The notes: a model not told the origin generated them from the sequence alone. Counted from the stretch's first letter, positions 39,059 through 50,011 are shown. The stretch is DNA of 64,000 bases from Actinomadura sp. J1-007 (GCF_009793335.1 NZ_WING01000001.1:6448001-6512000); one strand, 5' to 3'. Made by a program: numbers and translations.

Positions 39059-39726
39059 TCATCTACGTATTCGACGGTCCCGGTTTATCAACGACGTCAA
39101 CATGCCGTCCCGCCGTGCCCCCAGCGCCTCGTCGATCCCGGGAATCCAGTAGCAGAACTCCAGCGTCTTCAACGCGGCCCAATGGCGGAGCCTGCCGTTC
39201 TGCTGGAGCGTCGACACCGCCGCACCGGCCAGCAGGGCCGCGCACACCACTGCCGCGCCCACGCGATGCCCCGCGAACGCCTCGACGGCCGCCGTCACCG
39301 CCCCGCCGCCAGCGGGAAGCAGCAGTTGCGCACCATCAGCCCCACCGCGCGGAGCCGGTGAATCTCCTGCGCCGCCTCCCGGTCGTACGCCTCGACCGCC
39401 GTCGTCAGCACCGAACCGGACGCGCCGACGTAACGGCGCCCCCGCGCCGACGGCGTGCGCGCCAGGAACTCCTTGCGCGCGTCCGACCACCGCCGATGCC
39501 AGAAGGGAACGAACCGGTCGACGCCCGTCCCCACGACATAGGTGAGCTGCCCCAGCACGTAACTGGCCACGACGATCCCGCCGATCAGCAGAACGACCGG
39601 CACGTCGCCCAGCGCGGCCACGTGAAACCAGCCGAGCCGTTCCGCGACATAGCCGCCCAGCATCAGATAGAGCGACCCGGGAATCGCGTACGTGAAGATA
39701 TCGAAGATGCCCACGGAAAGGCTCAT
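39059..39726 (-). CDS. Predicted membrane protein of unknown function (frameshifted)
   Basis: The two frames give about 222 residues. N-terminal hydrophobic pair (MSLSVGIFDIFTYAIPGSLY, VVLLIGGIVVASYVLGQLTY), a cytoplasmic-looking middle (DRFVPFWHRRWSDARKEFLA, REAAQEIHRLRAVG), then two more helices (VGAAVVCAALLAGAAVSTLQ) and the tail WIPGIDEALGARRDG. The frame break fits loss of one base in the C run at 39301-39304. ATG at 39726. It sits between the sigma-like/BACON gene and the protein kinase gene, all on one strand, possibly one functional group. No known family recognised. Confidence 0.75.
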
Positions 39727-39779
39727 CGCGCCTCCCAACCCGTTTCTCCGACGCACCGCCGCCCACCCGGGTTCCGCCG

Positions 39780-41155
39780 TCAGACGATCACACGCGCGAG
39801 GGCGTCCTGCATCTGCCCGGCATGCTGGTAACGCCGTCCCGGATCGGTGTGCAGAGCCGTCCGGATGACCGCCATGAACGAAGGATGGACCCCCGGGATA
39901 TCCGGAACGGGCCCTTCCTGGAGCCGGAGCAACTCGTCGATCAGCGCCCTGATCGGCAGGTTGTGGCCCGGATCGTGGGGCGTCCGCCCGGCGAGCAGCT
40001 CGTACAGCGTGACGCCCAGCGAGTAAACATCGCAGACCTGCTCGCCCACACCGCCCCGCAAGACCTCGGGCGCGGCGTACAGCAACGTCATCGAATGAGT
40101 CACCGACAGGTCCACGCCCGGCAGCACCGCGATCCCGAAATCGGCCAGCGCCACCCGCCGGAACCGCGTGAACAGCAGATTGGCCGGCTTGATGTCGCGG
40201 TGGATGACCCCCAGCCGGTGCGCGTCCGCCACCGCGTCGGCGACCTGCATTCCGATGTTGCGGACCTCCGCCGGCGGAAGCGTCCCGCCCGCCGCAGCCG
40301 GTCGTCCAGCGACCCGCCGGGGCAGAACTCCGTCACCAGGAAAGGCCGCCCATCATCCAACGTCCCCGCCCCGTACAGCGTCACCACGTTGGGATGCTCC
40401 GACAGCCGGACGGTCGCGTTCACCTCCCGGTCGAACCGCCGCCGATCCCGTTCCCCCTCCACCTTCCGATTGATGATCTTTATCGCGACCTCGCGCCCGA
40501 GCCGCACATCCGTACCGTGAAAGACCATCGCATGCCCGCCGCTCCCCAGAAGCGCGGCGATCTCGTACCCGGGAATCTCGACGTTGGTGACGGGAATCGC
40601 GGAATGCGGACTCCATTCCGGCAGTTCCGCCACCGCGGTCTCGGCCCGCGGCATCCCCTCCCGCGGCCCGGCCTCCTCCGGCCACGTCCGCGGCACCATA
40701 AGATCATCGACACTCAGATAGGCGACGCCCCGATCGTACGCGGCCTCGATAACACCGCCCTGCCGCAGCAGCGCACTAGCCACCAGCGCCACCCGCCGCC
40801 CCTGCTCACCGGCATCCTCACCCTCCTCGTACAGGGCGAACTCCTCCATGGCCTCCAGCTCCGGCACCCCCATGGCCTCCCCGATCCGCCGCAGCCGCAG
40901 CGTCGGGATCACGGCCACATGGTCGAGCCCGAAACTGGGATTCCCCCACCCCCACAACCAGGTCCGCTCCTTGAGCGCATAACTCCCCAGCAACGAGATC
41001 TGTAGAACGACCCCGCCGGTCTTATACGTCCGCCGACTGAAATCCACGGCCCAATCGCTATTCGGCAGCACCCCCCGCAACGCCCCCTGCTGCCGAGCCG
41101 CGGCAACAGAGTTCTCCCGCCACAACCGCTCAAACCCCAAACTAAGCACCGCCAT
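39780..41155 (-). CDS. Ser/Thr protein kinase with DUF6882-like N-terminal domain (frameshifted)
   Basis: About 458 residues once the frame is restored near 40285-40300. Residues 1-145 resemble the DUF6882 family (AVDFSRRTYKTGGVVLQISL, KERTWLWGWGNPSFGLD). An acidic linker leads into a Hanks-type kinase from about residue 195: Gly loop LLGSGGHAMVFHG, VAIKIIN Lys, catalytic HRDIKPANLLF, DFG, APEVLRGGVG and DVYSLGVTLYELLAGRTPHD. All catalytic residues are present. No transmembrane helix or PASTA repeats, so it is a cytosolic kinase with a fused candidate sensor. ATG at 41155. Its neighbours are membrane and pentapeptide proteins of unknown role. Confidence 0.88.
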
Positions 41156-41344
41156 CCCCCCACCCTAACCCTCCGCCTCCTTTGCGCAGCTAAAACAGGC
41201 TTCGCACTTTAAGAGTCACGCCAGCGGCCTCCGGTCGGACGATGCGGCCACGCACTTCCATCCGTCCGGGGAATCACGCAATCGTGTCCCGGCAGCATGG
41301 AACGCATAGGGGCGTCCTCCGGCCCGTTCCGTACCGCCGCCCGC

Positions 41345-42009
41345 TCAGGTACAGGCCGACCCGACCTTCTTCCGCGGCCAGCCGACGGTGTACTTCTTCG
41401 CGTCCTCGGGCAGATGGGCCTGAGCGAGCACGGCGTCGTCCAGCCTGGCCCCATGCAGATCGGCGCCCTCCAGATCGGCCGCCGCCAGGCACGCGCGGCT
41501 GAAGTCCGCTCCCCGCACATCGGCTCCCGCAGTTCCACCCCGTCCAACCTCGTACGGCTGAAGTTCACACCGACCGCTTCCGCACCGTTGAAACTCTTAC
41601 CGCGCAGGTCAAGGCCGTTGAGATCGGCACCGCTCAGGCGCGCGCCGCGAAACTCCAGTGCACGCACGTCCTTCTGCGTGACCCGGCGACCTCGCAGATC
41701 GGCAGGCTTTCCCGCTTGCGCCTTGGACATGAAGATCGGCGGAAGACCGCGCCGTTCCACGCGCAGCAGCCCGACGGTGATGGTCACCGTCGCCAGCGCG
41801 AACACCACCAGCGCCACCAGCGGCCACTTCGGACGCTCCAGCAGGTTGTAACCCGCCGCGATTCCTAGCGTGCCCAGAGTCTGCGTCGCCACGACGAGCG
41901 CCGCGAGGGGGCCGAAGAACTGACCGGCCGCGGCCACCAGCCCGATGACGACCGGCGGCCACATCCACAACGGCCAACGCGCGCGACTGGTCTGCTCCGG
42001 CGTCGACAT
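41345..42009 (-). CDS. Pentapeptide-repeat membrane protein (frameshifted)
   Basis: About 221 residues after restoring one C near 41522-41523. Two to three N-terminal transmembrane segments (WPLWMWPPVVIGLVAAAGQF, PLVALVVFALATVTITVGLL) precede a right-handed quadrilateral beta-helix of A(D/N)LxG pentapeptides (FRGARLSGADLNGLDLRG, RGADFSRACLAAADLEGADL, HGARLDDAVLAQAHL), ending PEDAKKYTVGWPRKKVG. Start ATG 42009. Pentapeptide proteins can mimic DNA or act as scaffolds; this membrane-anchored type has no settled function. The gene has chromosomal GC content, unlike the second pentapeptide gene at 43036. Confidence 0.85.
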
Positions 42010-42105
42010 GGCTCAGATCATCCCAGGGCGCCGCCGGGCCCATGCGGCACAACTGTCGACTTCGGAGCCAGGCGAGCCATACCATCACTCCACCGGAGGT
42101 CCGCC

Positions 42106-42726
42106 ATGGCCAATCCGTTCCGGCCGCCGCGGGGCCGGGCGACCAGGACGCTCGCCGTGCTGATGTGGACGACGCGCCTCTCGACGTCCATCGGCCCGCG
42201 GAGCTCGCCGGGCTTCGGTCACAACAAGAGGATCGTCTGGTGCCCGGAATGCAAGGAAGCCAAGGTCGAACTGAAAGCCAACGGCCGCGGCTACTGCCGT
42301 ATTTGCGAAAAGAAGCGCCACGTCCCTGATCGCGTGCGCGGCCTCGGTCCTCTGCCTGTGGCGCGACGGCCTCTGGCTCCTCAACGCCATGATCCCGTAC
42401 GGCCTGGCCTACCTCTCCTACCGCGGCGCGATCACAACGGCCCAGGAGTTCGGCAAGGCCGTTGCGACCATCATCGACATGAACCGCTTCCCCCTTTACT
42501 CGCGCCTGCGCCCCCCATGCCGAACGACACCGAGGAAGAACGCCGAACCAACGCCGACCTGATGATCGCCCTCCAAGCCCCAGACGACGACCTGATCCTC
42601 AATTACGAACACCCCACCCCCACCGACCCCACCCCACCCCACCATGGCGATTACGTATCTGGAGAGCTTCGAGCGGGTCTGGTCTGGAGCCTCCCCGATG
42701 ACATAGGGCAGCGTCCCGTGTTCTAG
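42106..42726 (+). pseudogene. Broken zinc-ribbon / membrane hypothetical protein
   Basis: The first frame from ATG 42106 encodes a four-Cys zinc ribbon (WCPECKEAKVELKANGRGYC then RICEKKR). From about 42323 the plausible coding frame moves by +1 to a membrane-like segment (SLIACAASVLCLWRDGLWLL, YGLAYLSYRGAITTAQEFGK, IIDMNRFPLYSRLR), and returns at about 42516 to the first frame for MPNDTEEERRTNADLMIAL ... LNYEHP. The last two pieces match in style a conserved actinobacterial membrane hypothetical whose C-terminus has NRFxLYxxLxLPxPxDTxEER. It could be one gene with two indels, or two fused remnants. Not clearly functional as written. Confidence 0.45.
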
Positions 42727-43035
42727 CGCTCGGCAGTCTGTGCAGAGTTTCCGTGCATCATCAAGGCGCCTCGAGAACCGGGCCGCACGCGCCCGGCGCG
42801 TCAGACTCTGACGCCTCTGCTTGGGCGCCGGTGACAGGATCAGGCCGACGCCGGTCGGCAGCTGCGAAAGCATCAGGGCCTCGCGACGGGCCATTGCGGG
42901 CAGGTAGCTGCCGCCCGTCCGCTGCACCAGCCCTCCGAGGCCCCCCATCCCCCACCAAGTCCGGAAACGTCCGGCTCGTGCTGCTGATGACGACGATCAG
43001 CCATGCTTGTTCCCGAATGCAGCTATCCTACTTGG
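42727..43035. other. Intergenic stretch, GC transition zone
   Basis: About 309 bp between the broken gene and the AT-richer pentapeptide gene. A reverse-strand frame (42496-42948) contains a short segment with fair codon bias (RRLDDARKLCTDCRAL) but I recognise no family and it also crosses the preceding gene. The base composition falls towards the right edge. A TATCCT (-10-like) at 43024-43029 precedes the next ATG. Nothing else is supported. Confidence 0.4.
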
Positions 43036-44141
43036 ATGCCCAACCAGCGACTGATGCAACGAATTAGCGCTTATCGTGCAGCGACTAAACGGTCGATTCC
43101 GGGAAGTTGGCTCGGCATTTCTTGGAGGACTCTGATATTTGTCGGATCTCTGCTCGCATTTCTTGTGCTATTCATTCTTTACGCACCTATGATCCTATAT
43201 CCTTCTATCTCAGATGTGGAATTCAAGAGAGAAAAGGTGATTGGCGAGGAAAGGATTCAGATCGAAAACGACAGAATCAAGCTGCAAAACGAAACACGAA
43301 GCACGCTTCTGCAAGGAGTGGCGGGGGCCGCGGTAATACTGGGCGCCTACTTTACCGCCAGGCAAGTTCAGGCATCTCGGGCTACTCACACTACAGATCA
43401 ATTCATTCGAGCTGTCGAGCAAATGGGGCGACCCGACCGCACCACCGAAACAACCCTCGGAGGGATTTATGGCCTCGAGCGCGTTGCAAGAGAGTCGGCC
43501 GTCGACCGTAGAAGCATCGCCGAAATATTGGCCGCATTCATATGTTATTCATCTATGGACAGCGCTAAGGACTTGGCAGATGCTCACAGTTTGAGAGAGT
43601 ACTTCCCCGAGCGACAGGCGGCAATTACCGTTCTTGCCCGCGGAGAGTCTAGCGATCTTAACCTCTATCGGGAGCGAGACATTCGTGTGATCGACCTGTC
43701 CGGTGCCGACTTGCGAAAAGTGGACATCTACGACTTGACGCTATCGGCCGTTAATCTAAATTCGGCCAACCTCGAAGGGGCCTTTATTGCTGGGGCCAAC
43801 TTTTCTTATACCGACTTCGGTTCGGCCAATATGGGACGGATCATTGCCAATAACACAGACTTCTCTGGAGCTTGGTTCCATAGCGCAAACTGCAAGAGTG
43901 GAAATTTCTACAATGCCAATTTTATGGATGCGATCCTGCAAGATGCCGACTTTGCGAACGCGCGCATGAAATCGGCAAACTTCACGGGATGCTATTTGGG
44001 GGAGCTAATCTCCAAGGTGCCAATCTGTCGGACGCGATACTTCAAGGAGCCGATCTTCAAGGAGCGAAGGCCAGTGAATTTACTAGATGGCCCATAGGGT
44101 TCTCGCCTGAAGATGCTGGGGTAGTCATCGTTCCCACTTAA
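43036..44141 (+). CDS. AT-rich pentapeptide-repeat membrane protein (frameshifted at 3' end)
   Basis: About 368 residues with codon use much less GC-biased than neighbours (many A/T third positions). N-terminal membrane helices (TLIFVGSLLAFLVLFILYAP), a coiled/charged segment (EERIQIENDRIKLQNETRST), second helix (LLQGVAGAAVILGAYFTARQ), the conserved region typical of this family (DQFIRAVEQMGRPD, TTLGGIYGLERVARESAVDR, IAEILAAFI), then pentapeptide coils (LSGADLRKVDIYDLTLSAVN, ANLEGAFIAGANFSYTDFGS). One G missing from the run at 43998-44002 interrupts the final coils, which continue GANLQGANLSDAILQGADLQ to TAA at 44141. ATG 43036 may be leaderless; ATG 43003 is an alternative. Likely acquired horizontally. 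Confidence 0.8.
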
Positions 44142-44309
44142 GTGCAACTCAGCCTCACGCCTAGGGGGCAGATGGAGGGCCGCGCCATGCATGGCACTGC
44201 ACAAGCCTCCGAGGTGCACGCTAAGAACGCACATTCGAATATGCCTCTGAGCTTCACAACCTCTGCCCAGCCGTCCGGGGGCAAGGGGGCGCTGGCGGCA
44301 CGTAGGAGT

Positions 44310-44344
44310 CCCGGTCACAGCCCGCGAGTTGGGGTGTGACCGGG
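44310..44344 (-). terminator. Hairpin downstream of the DUF2637 remnant
   Basis: Perfect 10-bp stem CCCGGTCACA/TGTGACCGGG with a 15-nt loop, 12 bp past the stop at 44356 on the reverse strand. It could also stop readthrough from the pentapeptide gene. Confidence 0.65.
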
Positions 44345-44355
44345 GCTCCCATGAT

Positions 44356-45032
44356 TCACCCTGAGGCGGGTTGCTCCACGTTGGCAATGAGCCGCTTCAC
44401 CTTGCGGCGGTCGATGCCGTGCTTCTCGGCGAGGTAGTGCTGGGAGGCCGGACGGCCAGGGTCCCGCAAGCTCGCCTTGTACTCGTCCAACACTGCCTGC
44501 TCCGGCGTCTGCTCTACTTCGGTGCGAGCACGTTCCGGCGCGGCGCGTTCCTCGTCCCGGACGAGGTCACCCCGTGCGGCACGGCGAGTGAGGGTCATCA
44601 GGAGTTCGAAGCTCTTCACGAGAGCGAGCGCCGGCCATGCGCTGACTACCGCGCCTATGGCACCGTGGCACGTGCCGTGCGCCACGTTGGCGCCTACCGT
44701 CGCCACAATGCCCACGGCGGGGCTCCACTTCGCCAACGGTGGTGCGGGTTGCTTTCGGCGGCTCGCGTCCAGGGTCACCATGGACGCGGGACCAAACGAG
44801 ACCGTTCAACGTGAAGGGGGCGAGGCGTGCGGCCACACGATTACGCACGGGTCCTCCTTGCCATTGGTGATGGGCGCGTTCGGCGAGCATCAGGGCCGTG
44901 ATTGCCGCGTTGCGGTCGAGTGGGCGCGGCCATGTGGTGATGTGCCATCCGCAGTCGGTGCGGGTGCCGGTGGCGATCACTTTTGCCGTTCGCGATAGCG
45001 GTGATCGTGTCGTCGTTGATCTGTAGGGACAT
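44356..45032 (-). pseudogene. DUF2637-type (conjugative-element) protein, interrupted
   Basis: Three reverse frames, each offset as by one extra base (AAAA near 44986, CCC near 44790), reconstruct a 224-residue protein. N-terminus MSLQINDDTITAIANGKVIA, WHITTWPRPLDRNAAITALM resembles small accessory proteins of actinomycete integrative elements. The rest is the C-terminal half of a DUF2637 (SpdB-like) domain (FTLNGLVWS, SMVTLDASRR, ATVGANVAHG, GAVVSAWPALALVKSFELLM) and a tail with an HTH-like end (KHGIDRRKVKRLIANV). DUF2637 proteins are hallmarks of pSAM2-type conjugative elements and plasmids. The N-terminal half of DUF2637 is missing, so it looks like a deletion fusion. ATG 45032 has GAGGAGG. 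Confidence 0.6.
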
Positions 45033-45269
45033 GAGCGCCTCCTCTCTGTCCGGGAGCCACGGGAGCCAGAGTGGGGAGCCAACGGGGCTCGATCCGCTCT
45101 GACTCACCGCGATCCCTCTGGGCGTTTCTGCTGGTGAGAGGATCTTCCGGCGACGTCCCGCGGCTTGGTCAGAACCAGTCAGAGTGAGCGCGGCTAATGC
45201 GGGTTTAACCGGGGGTGGGTGTTATGGCTCTGCGCTGGGGCGTGGGTCCTGGCGGAGAGGAGGGGTGTC

Positions 45270-45785
45270 ATGGGGGTTCGGGGTTGGGTGGCCTTGGGGG
45301 TCGCGGTGGTGGGGCTCGGTGGGTGCGGCGGCGGGGGAGGGAGTGGGGTCGCTAGTGCGGGGGGTGGCGCCGCTAAGACCGCTCAGGGTTCGCCTTCGGC
45401 TTCGCTTAGTGCTGAGGATGCGCAGTTGAAGTTCGCGCAGTGCATGCGGGAGAACGGGATCAACGTGCCCGATCCGGGGAGTGGGGCCGATCCCAAGACG
45501 ATGCGGCTCGGGAAGGAGGGGACGGATCGGAAGAAGCTTGAGGCCGCCATGGAGAAGTGCCAGGGGTATTTGCAGGCCGGCGGGAAGATGCCGGATCTGA
45601 AGGATCCCAAGATGCGCGACCAGTACACCAAGCTCGCCCAGTGCATGCGGGAGAACGGGGTGAACATGCCCGATCCCGGGCCTGACGGGCGGCTTCGCCT
45701 TCCCGAGGTCGAGGCGGGTGGACGGGACAAGGCGATGAAGGCGCGGGAGAAGTGCAAGCGGTTCGTGCCGGGGGAGGGGCGGTGA
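45270..45785 (+). CDS. Lipoprotein with duplicated CMRENG motif
   Basis: A 171-residue exported lipoprotein: signal peptide with lipobox (GLGG-CGGGGG, Cys near residue 19), a short Ser/Ala spacer, then two related halves each beginning AQCMRENG(I/V)N(V/M)PDPG and ending with a further Cys (MEKCQGYL, REKCKRFV), suggesting an internal duplication with paired disulfides. GGAGGGG precedes the ATG at 45270. Its stop overlaps the next gene's GTG. Proteins of this kind commonly precede MacB-type exporter operons in actinomycetes, but a function has not been assigned. Confidence 0.88.
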   Translation: MGVRGWVALGVAVVGLGGCGGGGGSGVASAGGGAAKTAQGSPSASLSAEDAQLKFAQCMRENGINVPDPGSGADPKTMRLGKEGTDRKKLEAAMEKCQGYLQAGGKMPDLKDPKMRDQYTKLAQCMRENGVNMPDPGPDGRLRLPEVEAGGRDKAMKAREKCKRFVPGEGR

Positions 45786-46815
45786 AGCGGGCGATGGCGG
45801 CCGGGGTGGTGCTGGTCATCGCGACCGGGGGTGGGACCGCTGTTCTCTTCGGCGGGAAAGGGAAGAACGCGGCGGCTCGGGTGGAGGCCGTCAAGGCCGT
45901 GCCCATTGTGCGGGGAGATCTCGTTGACAGCGAGAAGGTCGACGGGACTCTGACGTACGAGGATGAACGGCAGGTGCGGACGGGCGCGTCCGGGACGGTC
46001 ACGGCGGCGCCGAAAGGGGGTGCTGTTCTTCGGCGGGGGAGGACGCTGCTGCGTGTCAACGGGGAGCCGGTGACGTTGATGTACGGGGACGTGCCCATGT
46101 ACCGGCGGCTTTCCGAGGGGGTGGAGGGGGCCGATGTCGAGCAGCTTGAACGGAATCTGGCCGCGCTCGGTTACGGCGGAATGACGGTCGATGGGGAGTT
46201 CACGTCCGGGACGAGCGAGGCCGTGAAGGAATGGCAGGACGATCGGGGCCTGGACGAGACGGGGGAAGTCGGGGTCGAAGCCGTTGTGTTCCTGCCTGGT
46301 GCTGTGAGGGTGAAGGACGTTAAGGCGCCGGAAGGGGCGAGGACTGGGAGCGGGCAGATCGTGATGACCGTTTCCGGTACGAGGCGTGTCGTGCATGTGG
46401 ATCTGGAGGCCGAGAAGCAGGAGCTCGCCAGGAAGGGCGGGAAAACCAAGGTGGAACTGCCCGGAGGAAAGGTCGTTCCGGGGCACGTGTCGGATGTCGG
46501 AACGGTCGCTGAGAAGTCCGGGACCGGGCAGGACGCGAAGACCACCGTGGACGTCGAGGTCACGCTCGGAAAGGGCGTGCGGACCACGCTGGACCAGGCG
46601 CCCGTGACGGTGGAACTGGAGAGCGAACGCCGCGTGGGCGTCCTGTCGGTGCCCGTCGAGGCGCTGCTGGCGCTCAAGGAGGGCGGGTTCGGCGTCGAGG
46701 TCGTGGAGGGGGACGTGCGGAAGATCGTGCCCGTCACCACCGGGGCGTTCGGCGGGGGACGCGTCGAGATCGCGGGGAACGTCCGGGAGGGCATGAAGGT
46801 CGGGGTGCCCGCGAC

Positions 46816-46819
<4 letters not shown>
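45782..46819 (+). CDS. Peptidoglycan-binding membrane-fusion (adaptor) protein of a MacB-like exporter
   Basis: A 345-residue protein: N-terminal anchor (AMAAGVVLVIATGGGTAVLF), HlyD/RND-adaptor-type barrel and lipoyl parts (VRTGASGTVTAAPKGGAVLR), an inserted peptidoglycan-binding domain 1 (DVEQLERNLAALGYGGMTVD, SEAVKEWQDDRGLDETGEVG), then beta-barrel and membrane-proximal domains. In monoderm bacteria such adaptors link an ABC exporter to the cell wall instead of an outer-membrane channel. GTG 45782 overlaps the lipoprotein stop; its own stop overlaps the ATPase start, so the operon is tightly coupled. Confidence 0.92.
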
Positions 46820-47492
<673 letters not shown>

Positions 47493-47496
<4 letters not shown>

Positions 47497-48689
47497 GCGC
47501 GGCGGGGCTCGCGCCCGCCCGGCTGGGCGGACGGGACGTGGCGCGGGTCGGGTTCGGGGGGCTGCGGGCGCGGCCGGCGCGCGTGGTGCTGTCCGCGCTC
47601 GGGATCGCGATCGGCATCGCGACGATGGTCGCGGTCATCGGGATCTCCTCGTCAAGCAAGGAGGAGCTGCTGCGCCGGATCGACCGGCTCGGCACCAACC
47701 TGCTGACCGTGTCGCCGGGCGACACGCTGTTCGGGGAGAAGGCGGAGCTGCCCGAGTCGGCGCCGGACATGGTCGCGCGGATCGGCCCGGTGACCGGCGT
47801 CGGCGCGACCGGGGCGACGGACGCGACGGTGCGGCGCACCGACCGGATCGCGGAGGAGGTCACCGGCGGCATCGCCGTGCAGGCCGCCTCCGAACCGCTG
47901 CTCCGGACGCTCGGCGTGCGCGTGCGGTCGGGCGCCTGGCTGAACGCGGCGACGGGCCGTTATCCCGGGGTGGTGCTCGGGGCGGAGGCGGCGCGGCGGC
48001 TCGGGTTCGACCGGTCCGGCGGGCGGGTGTGGATCGGCGGCCGGTGGTTCACGGTCGTCGGCGTGCTCGAACGGGCCGAACTGGCGCCCGAGGTCGACCG
48101 TTCGGCCCTGGTCGGCTGGGACGCGGCGCGCCGCCACCTCGGGTTCGACGGGCATCCGACCACCGTGTACGAACGGTCCGAGGACGCGGCCGTGGAGGAC
48201 GTGCGGGCCGTCCTCGCCCGTACGGTCAACCCGGAGAACCCCGAGGAGGTCGAGGTCGGCCGCCCCTCGGACGCGCTGGAGGCCAAGGCCGCGGCGGCGG
48301 GCGCGTTCACGGGGCTGCTGCTCGGGCTCGGCGCGGTCGCGCTGCTGGTCGGCGGCGTCGGTGTGGCCAACACGATGGTGATCTCGGTGCTGGAGCGGCG
48401 CCGCGAGATCGGGCTGCGGCGGTCGCTCGGCGCGACGCGGGGCCAGGTCCGCGTGCAGTTCCTCGCCGAGTCGCTGCTGCTGTCGGCGTTCGGCGGCGGG
48501 GCCGGGGCGCTGCTCGGCTCGGCGGTCACGGTCGTGTTCGCGCTCGCCAGGGGCTGGCCGCCGGTCGTCCCGCCGTGGGCGCTGGCCGGGGCGGTCGCCG
48601 CGACGCTCGCGATCGGCGCCGCCGCGGGCCTGTACCCGGCGATGCGGGCGGCCCGGCTGGCGCCGACCGCGGCTCTGGCCACCGTCTGA
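47493..48689 (+). CDS. MacB-like ABC exporter permease (FtsX domain)
   Basis: A 398-residue permease: N-terminal helix (ARVVLSALGIAIGIATMVAV), a large extracytoplasmic MacB periplasmic-core domain, and a C-terminal FtsX domain with three helices (GLLLGLGAVALLVGGVGVAN, RRREIGLRRSLGATRGQVRV). GTG 47493 overlaps the ATPase stop. With the ATPase, peptidoglycan-binding adaptor and lipoprotein it forms a four-gene export operon, likely for peptides, lipids or toxic compounds. Confidence 0.95.
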
Positions 48690-48751
48690 CGGATCGGTGC
48701 ATGATTGGGGCGGCCGACGACGTCCCGACCTGGTGGAGGTGCCCCACCGTC

Positions 48752-49114
48752 ATGCCGGTGCCACGCCCGCTCCGCGACCGCTGCCGCGAGTTCCTCGGAA
48801 TCGACGGGGAGATCCGCTACATCTTTCCGGCGATGACGTACGGGGGCGGCGCCGGATTCGTGTTCGTCGTCACCGATGAGCAGATCGCCGTCATCTCGAC
48901 CGGGGCGATCGGCCGCGCCACGCCCAAGAGCATCTGGGGCAGCTACCCGCGCGGGACGCGGATCGGCCCGGTCGAGACGGGCTCGGGGGCGTCGTTCGAG
49001 TTCGCCGGGGCGGCGTTCGAGGTGGACGACGAGTACGCCGCCGTCGTCAACGCCGCCGACGCGGAGATCTTCGACCGCGACAGCCTCCCCCGCGACCCCC
49101 TCCCCGACCTCTGA
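48752..49114 (+). CDS. Conserved hypothetical protein
   Basis: A 120-residue soluble protein without signal peptide. Ordered segments (PLRDRCREFLGIDGEIRYIF, YGGGAGFVFVVTDEQIAVIS, GASFEFAGAAFEVDDEYAAV) suggest a PH-like or small beta-barrel fold such as those that sense membrane proteins, but I cannot name the family. The ATG at 48752 is used; an upstream in-frame ATG at 48702 would add 17 residues. It lies 62 bp after the export operon and is followed by the convergent iron permease gene. Confidence 0.75.
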   Translation: MPVPRPLRDRCREFLGIDGEIRYIFPAMTYGGGAGFVFVVTDEQIAVISTGAIGRATPKSIWGSYPRGTRIGPVETGSGASFEFAGAAFEVDDEYAAVVNAADAEIFDRDSLPRDPLPDL

Positions 49115-49147
49115 CCCGTACGCCTTCGGAGCGGGCGGCGGGACGGG

Positions 49148-50011
49148 TCAGGAGGACGGGGCCGTCTCGGGGGTCTTGATCGGCTTCGGGCGGGACGGCG
49201 TGGCGGGGCGCAGGAACAGCGCCATCACCGGGACCAGGTACGCGGCCCACATGACGAGCTGGAGCCAGGTGATCTGCGGCGTCACGTTCAGCACGCCCTG
49301 GAACAGGGTCTGGAGCCAGTCGCCCGTCCTGCCGAACCGGGCGAAGAACTCGTGCGGCTCCAGCGCGATCGCGTTCAGGCCGGGGAAGACCTCGGCCTCC
49401 TGGAGGTCGTGGAAGCCGTAGCCGAACACCCCGGCGGCGACCACGATGAGCGCCGCGCCCGTCCAGGTGAAGAAGCGCTTGAGGTTGAGCTTCAGCCCGC
49501 CCCGGTACAGCAGGTAGCCGAGCACGACGGCGACGGCCAGGCCGAGGAACGCTCCAACGATCGGCTGGGTGGAGCCCCCCGACGAGTTGCTGATGTTCGT
49601 CCACAGGAACAGCGCGGTCTCCAGGCCCTCCCGCCCGACCGCGAGGAACGCGACGGTGGCGAGGGCGACCGGCCCGACGCCGACCGCGCCCTCCAGCTTG
49701 CCCTCCAGCTCGGCCTTCATGAACCGGGCGGTCCTGCGCATCCAGAAGACCATCCAGGTGACCAGGCCGACCGCGATGATCGACAGGACGCCGCCGAACA
49801 GCTCCTGCGTCTTGAACTGCATCTCCGACGACGCGGCGCTGAGCGCGATCCCGAACCCGACGGCGAGGACGACGGCGAGGCCGATGCCCGCCCACACCGG
49901 GGTGAGCGCCCGGCGGTGGCCGGACTTCACCAGGTAGGCGATGAGGATGCTGACGACCAGCGCCGCCTCCAGCCCCTCGCGCAGGCCGATGAGGAAGTTG
50001 CCCAGTAGCAT
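49148..50011 (-). CDS. efeU: FTR1-family high-affinity iron permease
   Basis: A 287-residue membrane protein with seven predicted helices and two copies of the FTR1 iron-binding motif REGLE (REGLEAALVVSILIAYLV near the N-terminus and REGLETALFLW in the middle). It imports iron oxidised at the cell surface. The EfeO and EfeB partners normally next to it are absent. ATG at 50011; an IdeR/DtxR box lies 53 bp upstream, so iron repression is very likely. The symbol is given by family; this could also be called an orphan FTR1. Confidence 0.93.
   Translation of the reverse strand: MLLGNFLIGLREGLEAALVVSILIAYLVKSGHRRALTPVWAGIGLAVVLAVGFGIALSAASSEMQFKTQELFGGVLSIIAVGLVTWMVFWMRRTARFMKAELEGKLEGAVGVGPVALATVAFLAVGREGLETALFLWTNISNSSGGSTQPIVGAFLGLAVAVVLGYLLYRGGLKLNLKRFFTWTGAALIVVAAGVFGYGFHDLQEAEVFPGLNAIALEPHEFFARFGRTGDWLQTLFQGVLNVTPQITWLQLVMWAAYLVPVMALFLRPATPSRPKPIKTPETAPSS

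Noticed and set aside
42496..42948. Reverse 150-residue frame over the GC transition
   Set aside because: Only a short segment looks protein-like; it crosses another gene and matches no family I know.
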